From: Peptococcaceae bacterium UBA5356
GTDB lineage: Bacteria; Bacillota; Peptococcia; DRI-13; DTU073
NCBI GenBank assembly: GCA_002407935.1
Contig: DHPU01000008.1
Coordinates: 8,970 to 72,969 of the forward strand
Direction of reading: 5' to 3'
Length of the DNA: 64,000 bases
This document shows positions 8,597 through 16,551 of this stretch, in pieces; position 1 is the first letter of the stretch, and the number at the start of each line of letters is the position of its first letter. A program made the position numbers and the translations under genes. The notes under the pieces were generated by a model. The model saw only the letters and a program-made list of their open reading frames with translations. It made no database searches and was not told the origin of the DNA.

Positions 8597-9310
8597 ATGG
8601 AGCGAGTACCTGTAAGAGTGCAGATTATTGTGGCGGGATGTGTAGCAATTCTTCTTTTTTTTGGCGGGGTTAAATACAAAGAGATGCGGCTGAATCATTT
8701 GAACGCTGAGGTGGATGTAGTAGGGGCAGCCGCTGGCTCAGGTTCTTTTTCTCAAGGAGAAGAAGCGAGTTCCCCAAAGGATTTGGTTGTACATGTGGTG
8801 GGGGCGGTGGAGAAGCCCGGGATTTATTGTTTTAAAGAAGGTGACAGGGTGAATGAGGCTGTTCAACAGGCCGTACCTTTGGCTAAAGCTGATTTGAGTC
8901 AGTTAAATTTGGCCTTGCCGCTGCAGGATGGTAAACAAATCGACGTACCTTTTCAGGATACGGGCAAGACAATAACGAACCAGAAAATAACCAGCAGTAA
9001 GAAAACAGAAAAACAGAAAACGGTAAATCAAAAAACAACTGATCAGAAAACAACAGAGAGCAGTTTTGCGCATAGCACAGCTGCTGATCAAATAGGGCAA
9101 ACAGTCACCACAAATGGGAAAATCAACCTCAATACGGCGAATAAAGATGAGTTGATGAAGCTTTCTGGAATTGGACCGGCGCTGGCTGGTAGAATTATTG
9201 ATTATCGTGAAAAGGAAGGGCCTTTCTCCACCATCGAGGATCTTACGAAGGTTTCGGGGATAGGGACAGCCACTTTAGCTAAATTTAAAGAAAAAATTAC
9301 GGTGGAGTGA
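8597..9310 (+). CDS. comEA: Competence protein ComEA, DNA receptor with SLBB and helix-hairpin-helix domains
   Basis: A membrane-anchored double-stranded DNA receptor for natural transformation. Its 237 residues contain a transmembrane segment at about 8-25 and a SLBB domain with VHVVGAVEKPGIYCFKEGDR. A Lys/Thr/Gln-rich linker of near-repeats (QKTTDQKTTES type) follows. The C-terminal HhH region (about 174-237) has INLNTANKDELMKLSGIGP and VSGIGTATLAKF. ATG 8597 is preferred over TTG 8591 because the TAGGACGG site would be only 2 bases from the TTG. comEC follows after 10 bases, the usual com operon order. The usual comEB is absent. The linker is low-complexity and may be prone to slippage. 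Confidence 0.92.
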   Translation: MERVPVRVQIIVAGCVAILLFFGGVKYKEMRLNHLNAEVDVVGAAAGSGSFSQGEEASSPKDLVVHVVGAVEKPGIYCFKEGDRVNEAVQQAVPLAKADLSQLNLALPLQDGKQIDVPFQDTGKTITNQKITSSKKTEKQKTVNQKTTDQKTTESSFAHSTAADQIGQTVTTNGKINLNTANKDELMKLSGIGPALAGRIIDYREKEGPFSTIEDLTKVSGIGTATLAKFKEKITVE

Positions 9311-9320
9311 AGGAAGAAAA

Positions 9321-11750
9321 ATGGAACGACCACTTTTAACGGGGAGTCTTTTTTTTATGGCAGGAATTTTACTGGCCCGCTTTTTTACGACCGGGATAAC
9401 GCTTTGGCTGGTGCTGGCCGGGGCGTCTTTTTTTGTTGTTTTGGTTTGCCTTTTTCTGCAAAGAGAGAAGAAAAATGAACTTAGCAAGGGAAATACAGAT
9501 GAAGGCAAAGAAAAGGCAGATAAAGACCAGAAGAATTCGCAAGAAAAGAGCATACAGCAAGCAGTTGCTTTTTTTCTGGTGCTTTGTTTAACCTTATCAG
9601 GAGCTTTTTGGTATAGCTTGAGTAGGTGTCCAGAGGGGCTGGCTCAGGAAGATGTAGGAAAAATAGTGACAGGGGTAGGAACGGTTGCTTCTTACCCGCG
9701 GGAAAATGAATATGGTATATCGTGTTTGCTTACGGTGGAAAAAATAGCAGCAACAAAAGATTCCGGCAAGACAACTTTCAAGACGCAAAAGGTGCTGTTA
9801 AAAAACCGAAAAGACCCAGCATTAGTTCTTTCGCCAGGGGATAGGATTGTTTTCCGGGGAGAAATCACTCAACTCTCGGAACCCCGCAATCCGGGACAAT
9901 TTGACTATGGGGAATATTTGGCTAATCAGGGCATTTTCCGGATTATTAATTGTCAAAAAGGGGAACTGCGAATTGCCGAAAAAGGGGAGGGAATCAGAGC
10001 ACTGGCGGCGGAGGGAAGGAAGCAGGTTGTTCAGTGCTTAAATGGGCTCTTGCCTCAACGGGAGAAAGGGCTTATTTTAGGAATTCTGTTCGGAGATACG
10101 ACTCTGATTGAGGAAGAAGAATGGGATGCTTATAAGCGAGCCGGTGTAGTACATTTATTTGCTGTTTCGGGGCTTCACGTAGGGATAGTACTAGGGCTAA
10201 TTTGGTTTTCACTTTCCTTTTTTCAGCCACGGCCTTTGCTGCGTTTGCTTATTGGGACTGGGGTAATTGTGGGATATGGTTTTATGGTGGGGTGGAGTTC
10301 CTCCATTTTAAGAGCTTCGTTGATGGCTGTGTTAGGATTATTGGCTTTGACAGTAGGCCGAAAAAATGATTTGTACAATTCTTTGGGAGCGGCCGCCTGG
10401 ATTATTTTATTGTTTTCTCCGGGAGAATTGTTTCAGGCGGGATTTCAATTTTCTTTTTTAACTACAGCCGGTCTAATTTATTTAACGCCTTGGTTAGAGA
10501 AAAAAGGGTGTGGAAAATTACTTTCGCCGGCTTTGGCGGCCCAGCTGGTCAGTACTCCTCTTACGGCTTATCATTTTAATCAAATTTCCTTGATTGCTCC
10601 TTTTGTCAATATTTTAGCCATTATGGTAAGTAGTTTGGCAGCTGTACTTTCTTTTGCGGGTGCTTTTTTGACTTGGTTCTTACCCTGGTTGGCGACACCG
10701 TTCTTTTTGGCAGCCGGTTTTATCATGTTCTGTTTGAGTAAGTTAATTGTTTGGTGTGCGGACTTAAAGTGGGCAAGTATTGTGGTGGCAAGCCCTTCAC
10801 CTTTGTTGCTTATTTGTGTTTATTTAGGCCTCCTAGTTTTACCGGTTTTTGCTCGTTACCGTTACATTCTGAGAGAGGTTCCCTCAAAATTGAAAGCGGC
10901 TTTGGTTTGCTTTTTTGTTGTGGTATTTCTGTTTGCTTGCTGGCCTGTGCAGAAAGGCTTAGAGGTAGTTTTTTTGGATGTTGGTCAGGGAGATTGCATT
11001 TTCATTAGGACGCCTGGGGGCAAAACAGTTCTGATAGATGGAGGAGGAACCCCTGGCTCCTCTTATTCGATAGGCAGAACAATACTCAGGCCTTTTCTTT
11101 ATCATTATGGGGTGAATAAAATTGATGTAATGATCATGTCGCATAATCATGTCGATCATAGTGAAGGCTTACTGGAGATCTTGCCTTATTTTAAGGTAGG
11201 TGCTTTTATGATGCCTCCCGGTGAGGAAAATAATGAAATGGAACAAGAGCTTCGGAGGATTTGCCTCGAAAAGAAGGTTCCTGTGCAAGAATTAACGGCT
11301 GGTCAAAGAATTACAGTGGAGCGCGATGTTTTGCTGGAAGTGTTTCATCCCGACCAAGAGGTACATTTTATAGGAAATAACCGCTCCTTGGTTTTAAAAT
11401 TAAATTATCAAGAGAGCAGTTGGCTTTTTACCGGTGATGCGGAAAAGGAGGTTTTAGAGAAGTTATTGGAGAATGGGGCAAAGTTGCACGCTGATCTTTT
11501 AAAGATACCACATCATGGCAGCAGGACATCCTTTGTCCCCGCTTTTTATCAAAAAGTACAGCCTGGTGCAGTAGTTTTTTCTGTGGGCGAAAACAGGTTT
11601 GGTCAGCCTCACCCAGAAGTGCCTGATTATTTTATGCAGAGGGGAATTTCGGTATATCTAACGAAGGAAAGCGGAGCGGTGTTTACCCAAAGTAACGGGC
11701 AGAAAATTCTGCTTAAAACCTATCTGCCGACTAAAGGGAATAAAAGGTAA
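9321..11750 (+). CDS. comEC: DNA internalization channel ComEC/Rec2
   Basis: An integral membrane protein that passes single-stranded DNA into the cytoplasm during transformation. Its 809 residues start with two hydrophobic segments. A hydrophilic Lys/Glu-rich stretch (about 49-76) precedes the third. An OB-like external domain follows, with DRIVFRGEI and LSEPRNPGQFDYGEYL. The Competence membrane domain begins around GLILGILFGD and contains VHLFAVSGLHVGIV. A C-terminal metallo-beta-lactamase domain starts at EVVFLDVGQGDCIFI and includes SHNHVDHSEG with His608, GDAEKEV and IPHHGSRTS. It overlaps nothing and sits 10 bases after comEA, so the two are co-transcribed. Confidence 0.95.
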   Translation: MERPLLTGSLFFMAGILLARFFTTGITLWLVLAGASFFVVLVCLFLQREKKNELSKGNTDEGKEKADKDQKNSQEKSIQQAVAFFLVLCLTLSGAFWYSLSRCPEGLAQEDVGKIVTGVGTVASYPRENEYGISCLLTVEKIAATKDSGKTTFKTQKVLLKNRKDPALVLSPGDRIVFRGEITQLSEPRNPGQFDYGEYLANQGIFRIINCQKGELRIAEKGEGIRALAAEGRKQVVQCLNGLLPQREKGLILGILFGDTTLIEEEEWDAYKRAGVVHLFAVSGLHVGIVLGLIWFSLSFFQPRPLLRLLIGTGVIVGYGFMVGWSSSILRASLMAVLGLLALTVGRKNDLYNSLGAAAWIILLFSPGELFQAGFQFSFLTTAGLIYLTPWLEKKGCGKLLSPALAAQLVSTPLTAYHFNQISLIAPFVNILAIMVSSLAAVLSFAGAFLTWFLPWLATPFFLAAGFIMFCLSKLIVWCADLKWASIVVASPSPLLLICVYLGLLVLPVFARYRYILREVPSKLKAALVCFFVVVFLFACWPVQKGLEVVFLDVGQGDCIFIRTPGGKTVLIDGGGTPGSSYSIGRTILRPFLYHYGVNKIDVMIMSHNHVDHSEGLLEILPYFKVGAFMMPPGEENNEMEQELRRICLEKKVPVQELTAGQRITVERDVLLEVFHPDQEVHFIGNNRSLVLKLNYQESSWLFTGDAEKEVLEKLLENGAKLHADLLKIPHHGSRTSFVPAFYQKVQPGAVVFSVGENRFGQPHPEVPDYFMQRGISVYLTKESGAVFTQSNGQKILLKTYLPTKGNKR

Positions 11751-11782
11751 AAATAGATTGCGTGAGAAAGGATGTTTTTTTA

Positions 11783-11791
11783 TGCTATAAT
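11783..11791 (+). promoter_or_regulatory. Extended -10 promoter upstream of the D,D-carboxypeptidase gene
   Basis: TGCTATAAT is an extended -10 element (TGn plus consensus TATAAT), 65 bases before the TTG start. No good -35 is visible at the 17-base spacing. It would give the dacF-like gene its own transcript after comEC. Confidence 0.5.
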
Positions 11792-11855
11792 AGGAACATC
11801 TAAAGGAAGTAGGAAATTTATCTTATTGTTAAAGACGAGATAGGGTGATATACAG

Positions 11856-13061
11856 TTGCTTAGAAAACATGGGTTGCTCCTTTTCAGCTTTTTATGGTTT
11901 TTTTGTGCGGTTCAGCCGTCTTATGCACAGCCTCAAATTAATGGACAAGGAGCTGTGCTTCTTGATGTGGAAAGTGGGCAGGTTCTTTTTACTAAAGAGA
12001 AGGATAAAAAGCTTCCGCCTGCCAGTATTACGAAGATACTTACCGCCATTATGGCGATTGAAAGTGGAAAAATGGAGGAAATAGTAACGATAGGGCCTAA
12101 TCCCCGAAAGCTAGAGGGAACCAGTGTCTACTTAGAGGAAGGGGAAAAGGTAAAGCTGCGTGAGTTGGTTAAGGCGGCGCTGGTTTATTCGGCTAATGAT
12201 GCGGCTTTGGCTATTGGTGAATATTTGGGAGGAACAGAGGAGAAATTTGTCAAGACAATGAATGAGCGAGCACGGGAAATGGGTGCTCAGAATAGTAATT
12301 TCGTTAATTCGCATGGACTTTCCGTAGAAAATCATTATACTACTGCTTATGATATGGCTTTGATTGCTCGTTACGCGATGCAAAATGAGATATTCCGTGA
12401 AATAGTCAAAATTAAAGTACAGGATTGGCAGGGAAAGGCTTGGCAGACAAGGTTAATTAATAAAAATCAACTACTTTGGTCCTATGAAGGAGCTACAGGA
12501 ATAAAAACCGGATATACGACAGAGGCCAAATGTACAATAGTGGCTTCGGCTACTCGGGGCACACAATCATTTTTGGCTGTGGTGCTGGGTAGTCAAGGAA
12601 AGACTACTTGGACAGATGCTCAGAGCTTATTGGATTATGGTTTTAGTAATTTTCACACGGTGCAGTTGGCTAATGCGGAAGAGATTGCCGCCACGGTGAA
12701 TCTTAGTGCGGGGAAGAAGTTATTATTGCAGCCGGAACAAGAATTGAGGATTTCTGTACCTAACGAAGGAAAGAAAAAAGTGGAGTTCCGCATGTTGCTT
12801 GAACCTTTGGGGAAAAAGGTGGAGAAGGGACAGGTCATGGGGAAGATGTTTTATTATGTGGATGGTGAGCAGGCGGGGGCTGTTGATTTAGTAGCACAAA
12901 GTTTCTTAACAATCTCTTCCTGGCGGGTTTTTGATTATTTGATTTATGTGGCGGCGGGTCTATATTTTTGCCAGATTTTATGGCGAATATATCAGCGGTA
13001 TGGACGACGGAAAAGGAATATTTTTGCTGGGCGTTCATCACGTATATATTATCGAGATTAG
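11856..13061 (+). CDS. dacF: D-alanyl-D-alanine carboxypeptidase (penicillin-binding protein, DacF/PBP5 type)
   Basis: This exported enzyme removes the terminal D-Ala of peptidoglycan stem peptides. Its 401 residues have a signal peptide (about 1-24, ending SYA-QP). The serine peptidase S11 motifs are SITK (Ser57, Lys60), SAN (112-114) and KTG (217-219). A C-terminal PBP5-type beta domain (about 260-350) precedes a hydrophobic helix near 360-378 and a basic tail, which anchors it to the membrane. In Firmicutes such genes are often sporulation-related (DacF, DacB), and the window holds other sporulation genes, so the symbol is a best guess among paralogues. The TTG start has AGGGTGAT upstream and gives a proper signal peptide. 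Confidence 0.87.
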   Translation: MLRKHGLLLFSFLWFFCAVQPSYAQPQINGQGAVLLDVESGQVLFTKEKDKKLPPASITKILTAIMAIESGKMEEIVTIGPNPRKLEGTSVYLEEGEKVKLRELVKAALVYSANDAALAIGEYLGGTEEKFVKTMNERAREMGAQNSNFVNSHGLSVENHYTTAYDMALIARYAMQNEIFREIVKIKVQDWQGKAWQTRLINKNQLLWSYEGATGIKTGYTTEAKCTIVASATRGTQSFLAVVLGSQGKTTWTDAQSLLDYGFSNFHTVQLANAEEIAATVNLSAGKKLLLQPEQELRISVPNEGKKKVEFRMLLEPLGKKVEKGQVMGKMFYYVDGEQAGAVDLVAQSFLTISSWRVFDYLIYVAAGLYFCQILWRIYQRYGRRKRNIFAGRSSRIYYRD

Positions 13062-13080
13062 AAAAACAGGGGGGATTTTG

Positions 13081-14187
13081 GTGCAGTACCAGAGTATTTT
13101 AAATAGTATCAAACGTGAGGTAATTTCCCCTGTATATTTGCTTTATGGAGAAGAAGAGTATTTACAGGAATTAGTTGTTAAGGCTTTGAAGGAAACAGTT
13201 CTTTCCTCTGAAACAGGTTCTTTTAACTTGGATGAATTAGAGGGAGGAAAGGTAAGCTTAAGTTCTTTGGTAGATATGGCCAATACTTTACCTGTTTTTG
13301 CTGAAAAGAGATTGGTTATTGTTAAAGATGCTGCTTATTTTCGGTCACGTGGCAGTAAGGAGGAAAACAAGGAAGGTAGCGAGGCAGAAAACAAAGAAGG
13401 CTCTACTGAAGGTAGTAAGCAGACGGAAATAGAGGGAAAAGGGTTAGTTTCAGGAGAAGAAAAATGTTTACTGAAATATTTAGAGGATCCGCTTCTTTCA
13501 ACTTGCCTGGTTTTTTGGCAGAAGGGTACGGTGGATAAGCGCCGCAAAATTTATAAGGCCATAGCTGCAACCGGACAGGTGTTGGAAATAGGGCCTTTAA
13601 GGGGGCGGGATCTAAGTGATTGGTTAGCAGCGGAAGCCAAGAAAATGGGGAAGAGGATGGAGCGGCAAGCGCTGGAATATATGCTGATTAATTGTGGCAA
13701 TCAGTTACGGAATTTACACAGCGAGCTGGAAAAATTGGCCCTTTATAGTGGTGAAGAACAGACAATTACGTTAGATATGATGCAAAAGTTAGTTACCAGA
13801 TCCAGTGAAGGCAATATTTTTAATTTGGTGGATGGGATAGGCTTAGGAAAAGGAGAGGAAGCCTTGCTGGAATTAAAAAATCTACTGATCAATGGTGAGC
13901 CTCCGGTGAAGATTTTACATATGATTGCACGTCAGTTTCGGCTTCTCTTGCTGGTAAAGGAAGCGGCGCAAAAGGGATGGCCGGAAAAGAAAATTTCGGC
14001 GGAGCTTTCCCTGCATCCTTTTGTGACCGGCAAAATTTTACGGCAAGCACGTAATTTTTCTTTTGCCCAATTAGAGAAAAGCTTGCAGTTAATTCTGCAA
14101 AGTGATTTGGGGATTAAGACCGGATTAAAGCCTGATCTGACCTTAGAAACTTTAATAATTAAACTGACTTCGACAGCGAGTTTTTAA
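13081..14187 (+). CDS. holA: DNA polymerase III subunit delta
   Basis: The clamp-loader subunit that opens the beta sliding clamp. The GTG at 13081 is chosen: it has AGGGGGGAT 5 bases upstream and gives the family start MQYQSILNSIKREVISPVYL followed by LLYGEEEYL. The longer in-frame reading from 12946 lies inside the carboxypeptidase gene and would not be used. The 368 residues contain the AAA-like N-terminal region, LEYMLINCGNQLRNLHSELEKL and the C-terminal region with HMIARQFRLLL. A Glu/Lys/Gly/Ser low-complexity insertion around residues 95-123 is not part of the family fold. Identification rests on these segments and on position: holA commonly follows comEC and precedes rpsT in Firmicutes. 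Confidence 0.9.
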   Translation: MQYQSILNSIKREVISPVYLLYGEEEYLQELVVKALKETVLSSETGSFNLDELEGGKVSLSSLVDMANTLPVFAEKRLVIVKDAAYFRSRGSKEENKEGSEAENKEGSTEGSKQTEIEGKGLVSGEEKCLLKYLEDPLLSTCLVFWQKGTVDKRRKIYKAIAATGQVLEIGPLRGRDLSDWLAAEAKKMGKRMERQALEYMLINCGNQLRNLHSELEKLALYSGEEQTITLDMMQKLVTRSSEGNIFNLVDGIGLGKGEEALLELKNLLINGEPPVKILHMIARQFRLLLLVKEAAQKGWPEKKISAELSLHPFVTGKILRQARNFSFAQLEKSLQLILQSDLGIKTGLKPDLTLETLIIKLTSTASF

Positions 14188-14226
14188 AGGTTGGTCGCGA
14201 GAGGGATAAATTGTTCGTGATACGCA

Positions 14227-14266
14227 AAGCCCCTGGTAGGTACCAACAGGCACCTACCAGGGGCTT
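14227..14266. terminator. Bidirectional terminator between holA and rpsT
   Basis: Perfect 15-bp stem AAGCCCCTGGTAGGT (14227-14241) / ACCTACCAGGGGCTT (14252-14266) with a 10-base loop, between convergent genes. Moderately T-rich tracts flank both sides, so it can serve holA and rpsT. Confidence 0.8.
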
Positions 14267-14299
14267 ACTTTATTGTGTGAAAACTTATTCCTTATACAA

Positions 14300-14566
14300 T
14301 TAACTAGCCACTTTATTTAGCTTGCGTGTTAAACGAGATTTTTTACGGGCAGCTGTATTCTGATGAAGAACACCTTTGTCAGCAAGCTTATCAATAATAC
14401 GGGTTACTTTTTGCAGCTGTTCTTTTGCCATTTCGATTTGACCAGCCTGCAGGGCTGTTTCAAAATGACGAATAGCAGTCTTGATCATTGATTTATAGGC
14501 AGCATTCTTAGTTGTGCGAATGCGGGCTATGCTTGCTCTTTTTAAGGCTGATTTAATGTTTGCCAA
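14300..14566 (-). CDS. rpsT: 30S ribosomal protein S20
   Basis: A primary 16S rRNA-binding protein of the small subunit. The start is placed at a TTG (14564-14566 on the plus strand reads CAA) because it gives the family N-terminus ANIKSALKRA. AGGGAGGTGAG lies 7 bases upstream on the minus strand. The ATG 30 bases further out would add residues not found in S20. The protein has 88 residues, is strongly basic and ends in KKSRLTRKLNKVAS. It is convergent with holA and divergent from the holin-like gene, a conserved Firmicute arrangement. Confidence 0.95.
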   Translation of the reverse strand: MANIKSALKRASIARIRTTKNAAYKSMIKTAIRHFETALQAGQIEMAKEQLQKVTRIIDKLADKGVLHQNTAARKKSRLTRKLNKVAS

Positions 14567-14773
14567 TGTTAAGCTCACCTCCCTCAGGTGTTTCATTGAT
14601 GATCGATCAAATCAGATCAAACCAAACAAAGAATTCACCATTAAATTGTATCATTGATATTTAGAAAAGGCAAGGAAAGATTTGTACTTTCAATTTGAGT
14701 TTCAATTTGAGGGCTTTTGTATAAAACTTGTTAAAGAGGTTAAGATTATAGATAAAGAAAAGGAGGTGAGATA

Positions 14774-15103
14774 TTGCTAGGTACTATTGTTCGTTTTCTT
14801 ATTTCTGCTCTTGTTTTATTAGTAGTTAGTTGGCTTATCCCAGGTTTATCGGTAGCTGGATTTACAGGTGCTATTATTGCTGCTGTGGTAATTACTTTTT
14901 TGGGATGGGTGGTTGAAAAGTTACTGGGAAAAAGTATTACGCCCCGTTCTCGTGGCCTAGTTGGATTTATTAGTGCAGCTGTAGTAATCTATTTGGCTCA
15001 GTATATTGTTCCAGGCAGTATTAGGGTGAATATCCTTGGAGCTTTACTGGCTTCCTTGGTGATAGGCTTAGTTGATGCTTTTGTGCCGACAGAAATCAGG
15101 TAA
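14774..15103 (+). CDS. Small integral membrane protein, phage holin superfamily IV (YvlD-like)
   Basis: A 109-residue, very hydrophobic protein with about four transmembrane segments: FLISALVLLVVSWLIPG, GAIIAAVVITFLGWVV, LVGFISAAVVIYLAQYIV and a C-terminal ALLASLVIGLVDAFV. This matches the YvlD/phage-holin family IV, whose members are chromosomal in many Firmicutes and are not lysis genes. The biochemical role is unknown. The TTG start has a strong AGGAGGTGAG site. The next gene is spoIIP, and co-transcription through the short gap is possible. Confidence 0.75.
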   Translation: MLGTIVRFLISALVLLVVSWLIPGLSVAGFTGAIIAAVVITFLGWVVEKLLGKSITPRSRGLVGFISAAVVIYLAQYIVPGSIRVNILGALLASLVIGLVDAFVPTEIR

Positions 15104-15133
15104 GATAGTAAAAAAATAGAGATAGTTCTAGCA

Positions 15134-15182
15134 ATACTCCCCGTCACATATAGATTAGATTATGGGAAAGGATGGGGAGTAT
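15134..15182 (+). promoter_or_regulatory. Candidate start-site-masking hairpin at spoIIP
   Basis: Perfect 9-bp inverted repeat ATACTCCCC (15134-15142) / GGGGAGTAT (15174-15182) with a 31-base loop. The right arm covers the spacer after the ribosome site AAAGGA (15167-15172) and the first two bases of the ATG. If transcribed, the fold could limit translation of spoIIP. There is no other evidence for regulation. Confidence 0.4.
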
Positions 15183-16230
15183 GTTTTTTAAGCTTTATTA
15201 TTTAAATATTAATAAAGCCCTGTTTTTTTTCGGTATGATGGTTCTTTTGCTTGCTTTGCTGGTGTTTCCTTTTAGAAAGAGCTGTTTACAGGTAGCATTT
15301 ACTCTTGCGGGAGGCCTTGCCGAGGATCCGGTGCTGATTTTAGACGAAGGATTATCAGGGCTTGCTTTTTCAGAAGATGGGCGGGGAACTCTTTTTACTC
15401 AAGCGATGAGGACATTGACGGGAGTCGATACCAGAGATGCTTTTTCTCTGCTTTGTACAGAGCTTAATCTAGTACCCACACAGGCTGTGACGGGTTATTT
15501 TGCTTATGCAGAGCTAGCGGTAGAGGAGGAAGAAGGCGGAGAAGAGGATTTTTATTTACCGGGGACTGAGGAGGATTTGGGACAATGGATTATTATCCCT
15601 GAAGATGAATTTCCACCGGTACAGTTAAACGGGGAACCCATGGTGCTTATTTATAATACGCATAATGCTGAATCATATAAACCTACGCAGGGGGTCTCGC
15701 GTTTGGAGGGAAAAAACGGGGGAATCGCGACGGTGAGCAAAATGTTTTCTAAAGCATTAGAAAGTAAGTATGCCATCAAAACAATTTATAGTGAGGTAAT
15801 TCATGATTTCCCTGATTTTACGAAGTCTTATCTTAATTCGATGCAAACGGTCAAGAAGTTTTTAAAAGAATATCCGAAAATACAGGTAGTTTTGGACATT
15901 CATCGTGATGCCGGGTTAAAGTCAAGGAGCGATACCTTGGTGAAAATAAAGGGGAAAGATTATGCCAAAGTGATGATTGTGATTGGGACAGAACACGAGC
16001 GTTGGAAACAAAATTTAGCCTTTGCCCGGAAAATTGAAAAGAAGGCCAATGAGCTGTATCCGGGTTTGATTAAATGTGTAAGGCTGTTTAAGGATAGGAG
16101 GTATAATCAGAATTTGCATACGCGGAGTTTGCTGCTGGAAATAGGCAGCAATTTAAATAAGGAAGAAGAGGCTTTGGAATCGGCTAAACTGTTGGCCGAG
16201 GTAATTGCCGGTGTTTTGAAAAATGAATGA
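15181..16230 (+). CDS. spoIIP: Stage II sporulation protein P (SpoIIP), septal peptidoglycan hydrolase
   Basis: SpoIIP is a membrane-anchored amidase/endopeptidase that works with SpoIID and SpoIIM to thin septal peptidoglycan and drive engulfment. The 349 residues have one N-terminal transmembrane segment (about 12-33), an acidic linker (about EEEEGGEEDF) and the SpoIIP domain. Its hallmarks are VLIYNTHNAESYKP, VVLDIHRDAG, VMIVIGTEHERWKQN and LLEIGSNLNKEEEA. ATG 15181 is preferred over ATG 15172 because AAAGGA lies at a normal distance from it. The usual gpr protease gene is not adjacent; a holin-like gene lies upstream and murJ downstream. Confidence 0.92.
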   Translation: MFFKLYYLNINKALFFFGMMVLLLALLVFPFRKSCLQVAFTLAGGLAEDPVLILDEGLSGLAFSEDGRGTLFTQAMRTLTGVDTRDAFSLLCTELNLVPTQAVTGYFAYAELAVEEEEGGEEDFYLPGTEEDLGQWIIIPEDEFPPVQLNGEPMVLIYNTHNAESYKPTQGVSRLEGKNGGIATVSKMFSKALESKYAIKTIYSEVIHDFPDFTKSYLNSMQTVKKFLKEYPKIQVVLDIHRDAGLKSRSDTLVKIKGKDYAKVMIVIGTEHERWKQNLAFARKIEKKANELYPGLIKCVRLFKDRRYNQNLHTRSLLLEIGSNLNKEEEALESAKLLAEVIAGVLKNE

Positions 16231-16248
16231 TTATAGGGTGAAGTTGGG

Positions 16249-16458
16249 ATGATTTCGTATCGAAAACAGATGCTGCTAGGGACTTTTTTGTTAGTTTTGA
16301 TGATTTGCCTGGGGCTATTGGTGATTTCGCTGAATATGGAAAAGAACATTAATAATGTAGCTATCACGGAGGGGATCAAGGCTAGATTAGTACAGGGTAT
16401 TAATTATGTGGGAGGAGCTGTAGATTATTTGCAGGGATTATGGGAAGGAAGGGAATGA
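16249..16458 (+). CDS. Small single-span membrane protein downstream of spoIIP
   Basis: I do not recognise this 69-residue protein. It has a basic start (ISYRKQ), one transmembrane segment (about residues 8-27, LLGTFLLVLMICLGLLVISL) and a mixed-charge C-terminal part expected outside the membrane. A GGGTGAAG site precedes the ATG. It lies 18 bases after spoIIP in the same direction, so a joint transcript and a sporulation link are plausible but unproven. Confidence 0.6.
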   Translation: MISYRKQMLLGTFLLVLMICLGLLVISLNMEKNINNVAITEGIKARLVQGINYVGGAVDYLQGLWEGRE

Positions 16459-16551
16459 ATGCAAGGAAAGAATAGACAAGAGACGGCACATCCGATAAAA
16501 TGTTGTCACGTAGGAATATTATAAGGTAAGGGAATTTAGAGAAGGTGTACG

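Noticed and set aside
12946..13080. N-terminal extension of holA starting inside the carboxypeptidase gene
   Set aside because: The GTG at 13081 has a strong ribosome site and gives the family N-terminus; the extension overlaps 116 bases of dacF in another frame.
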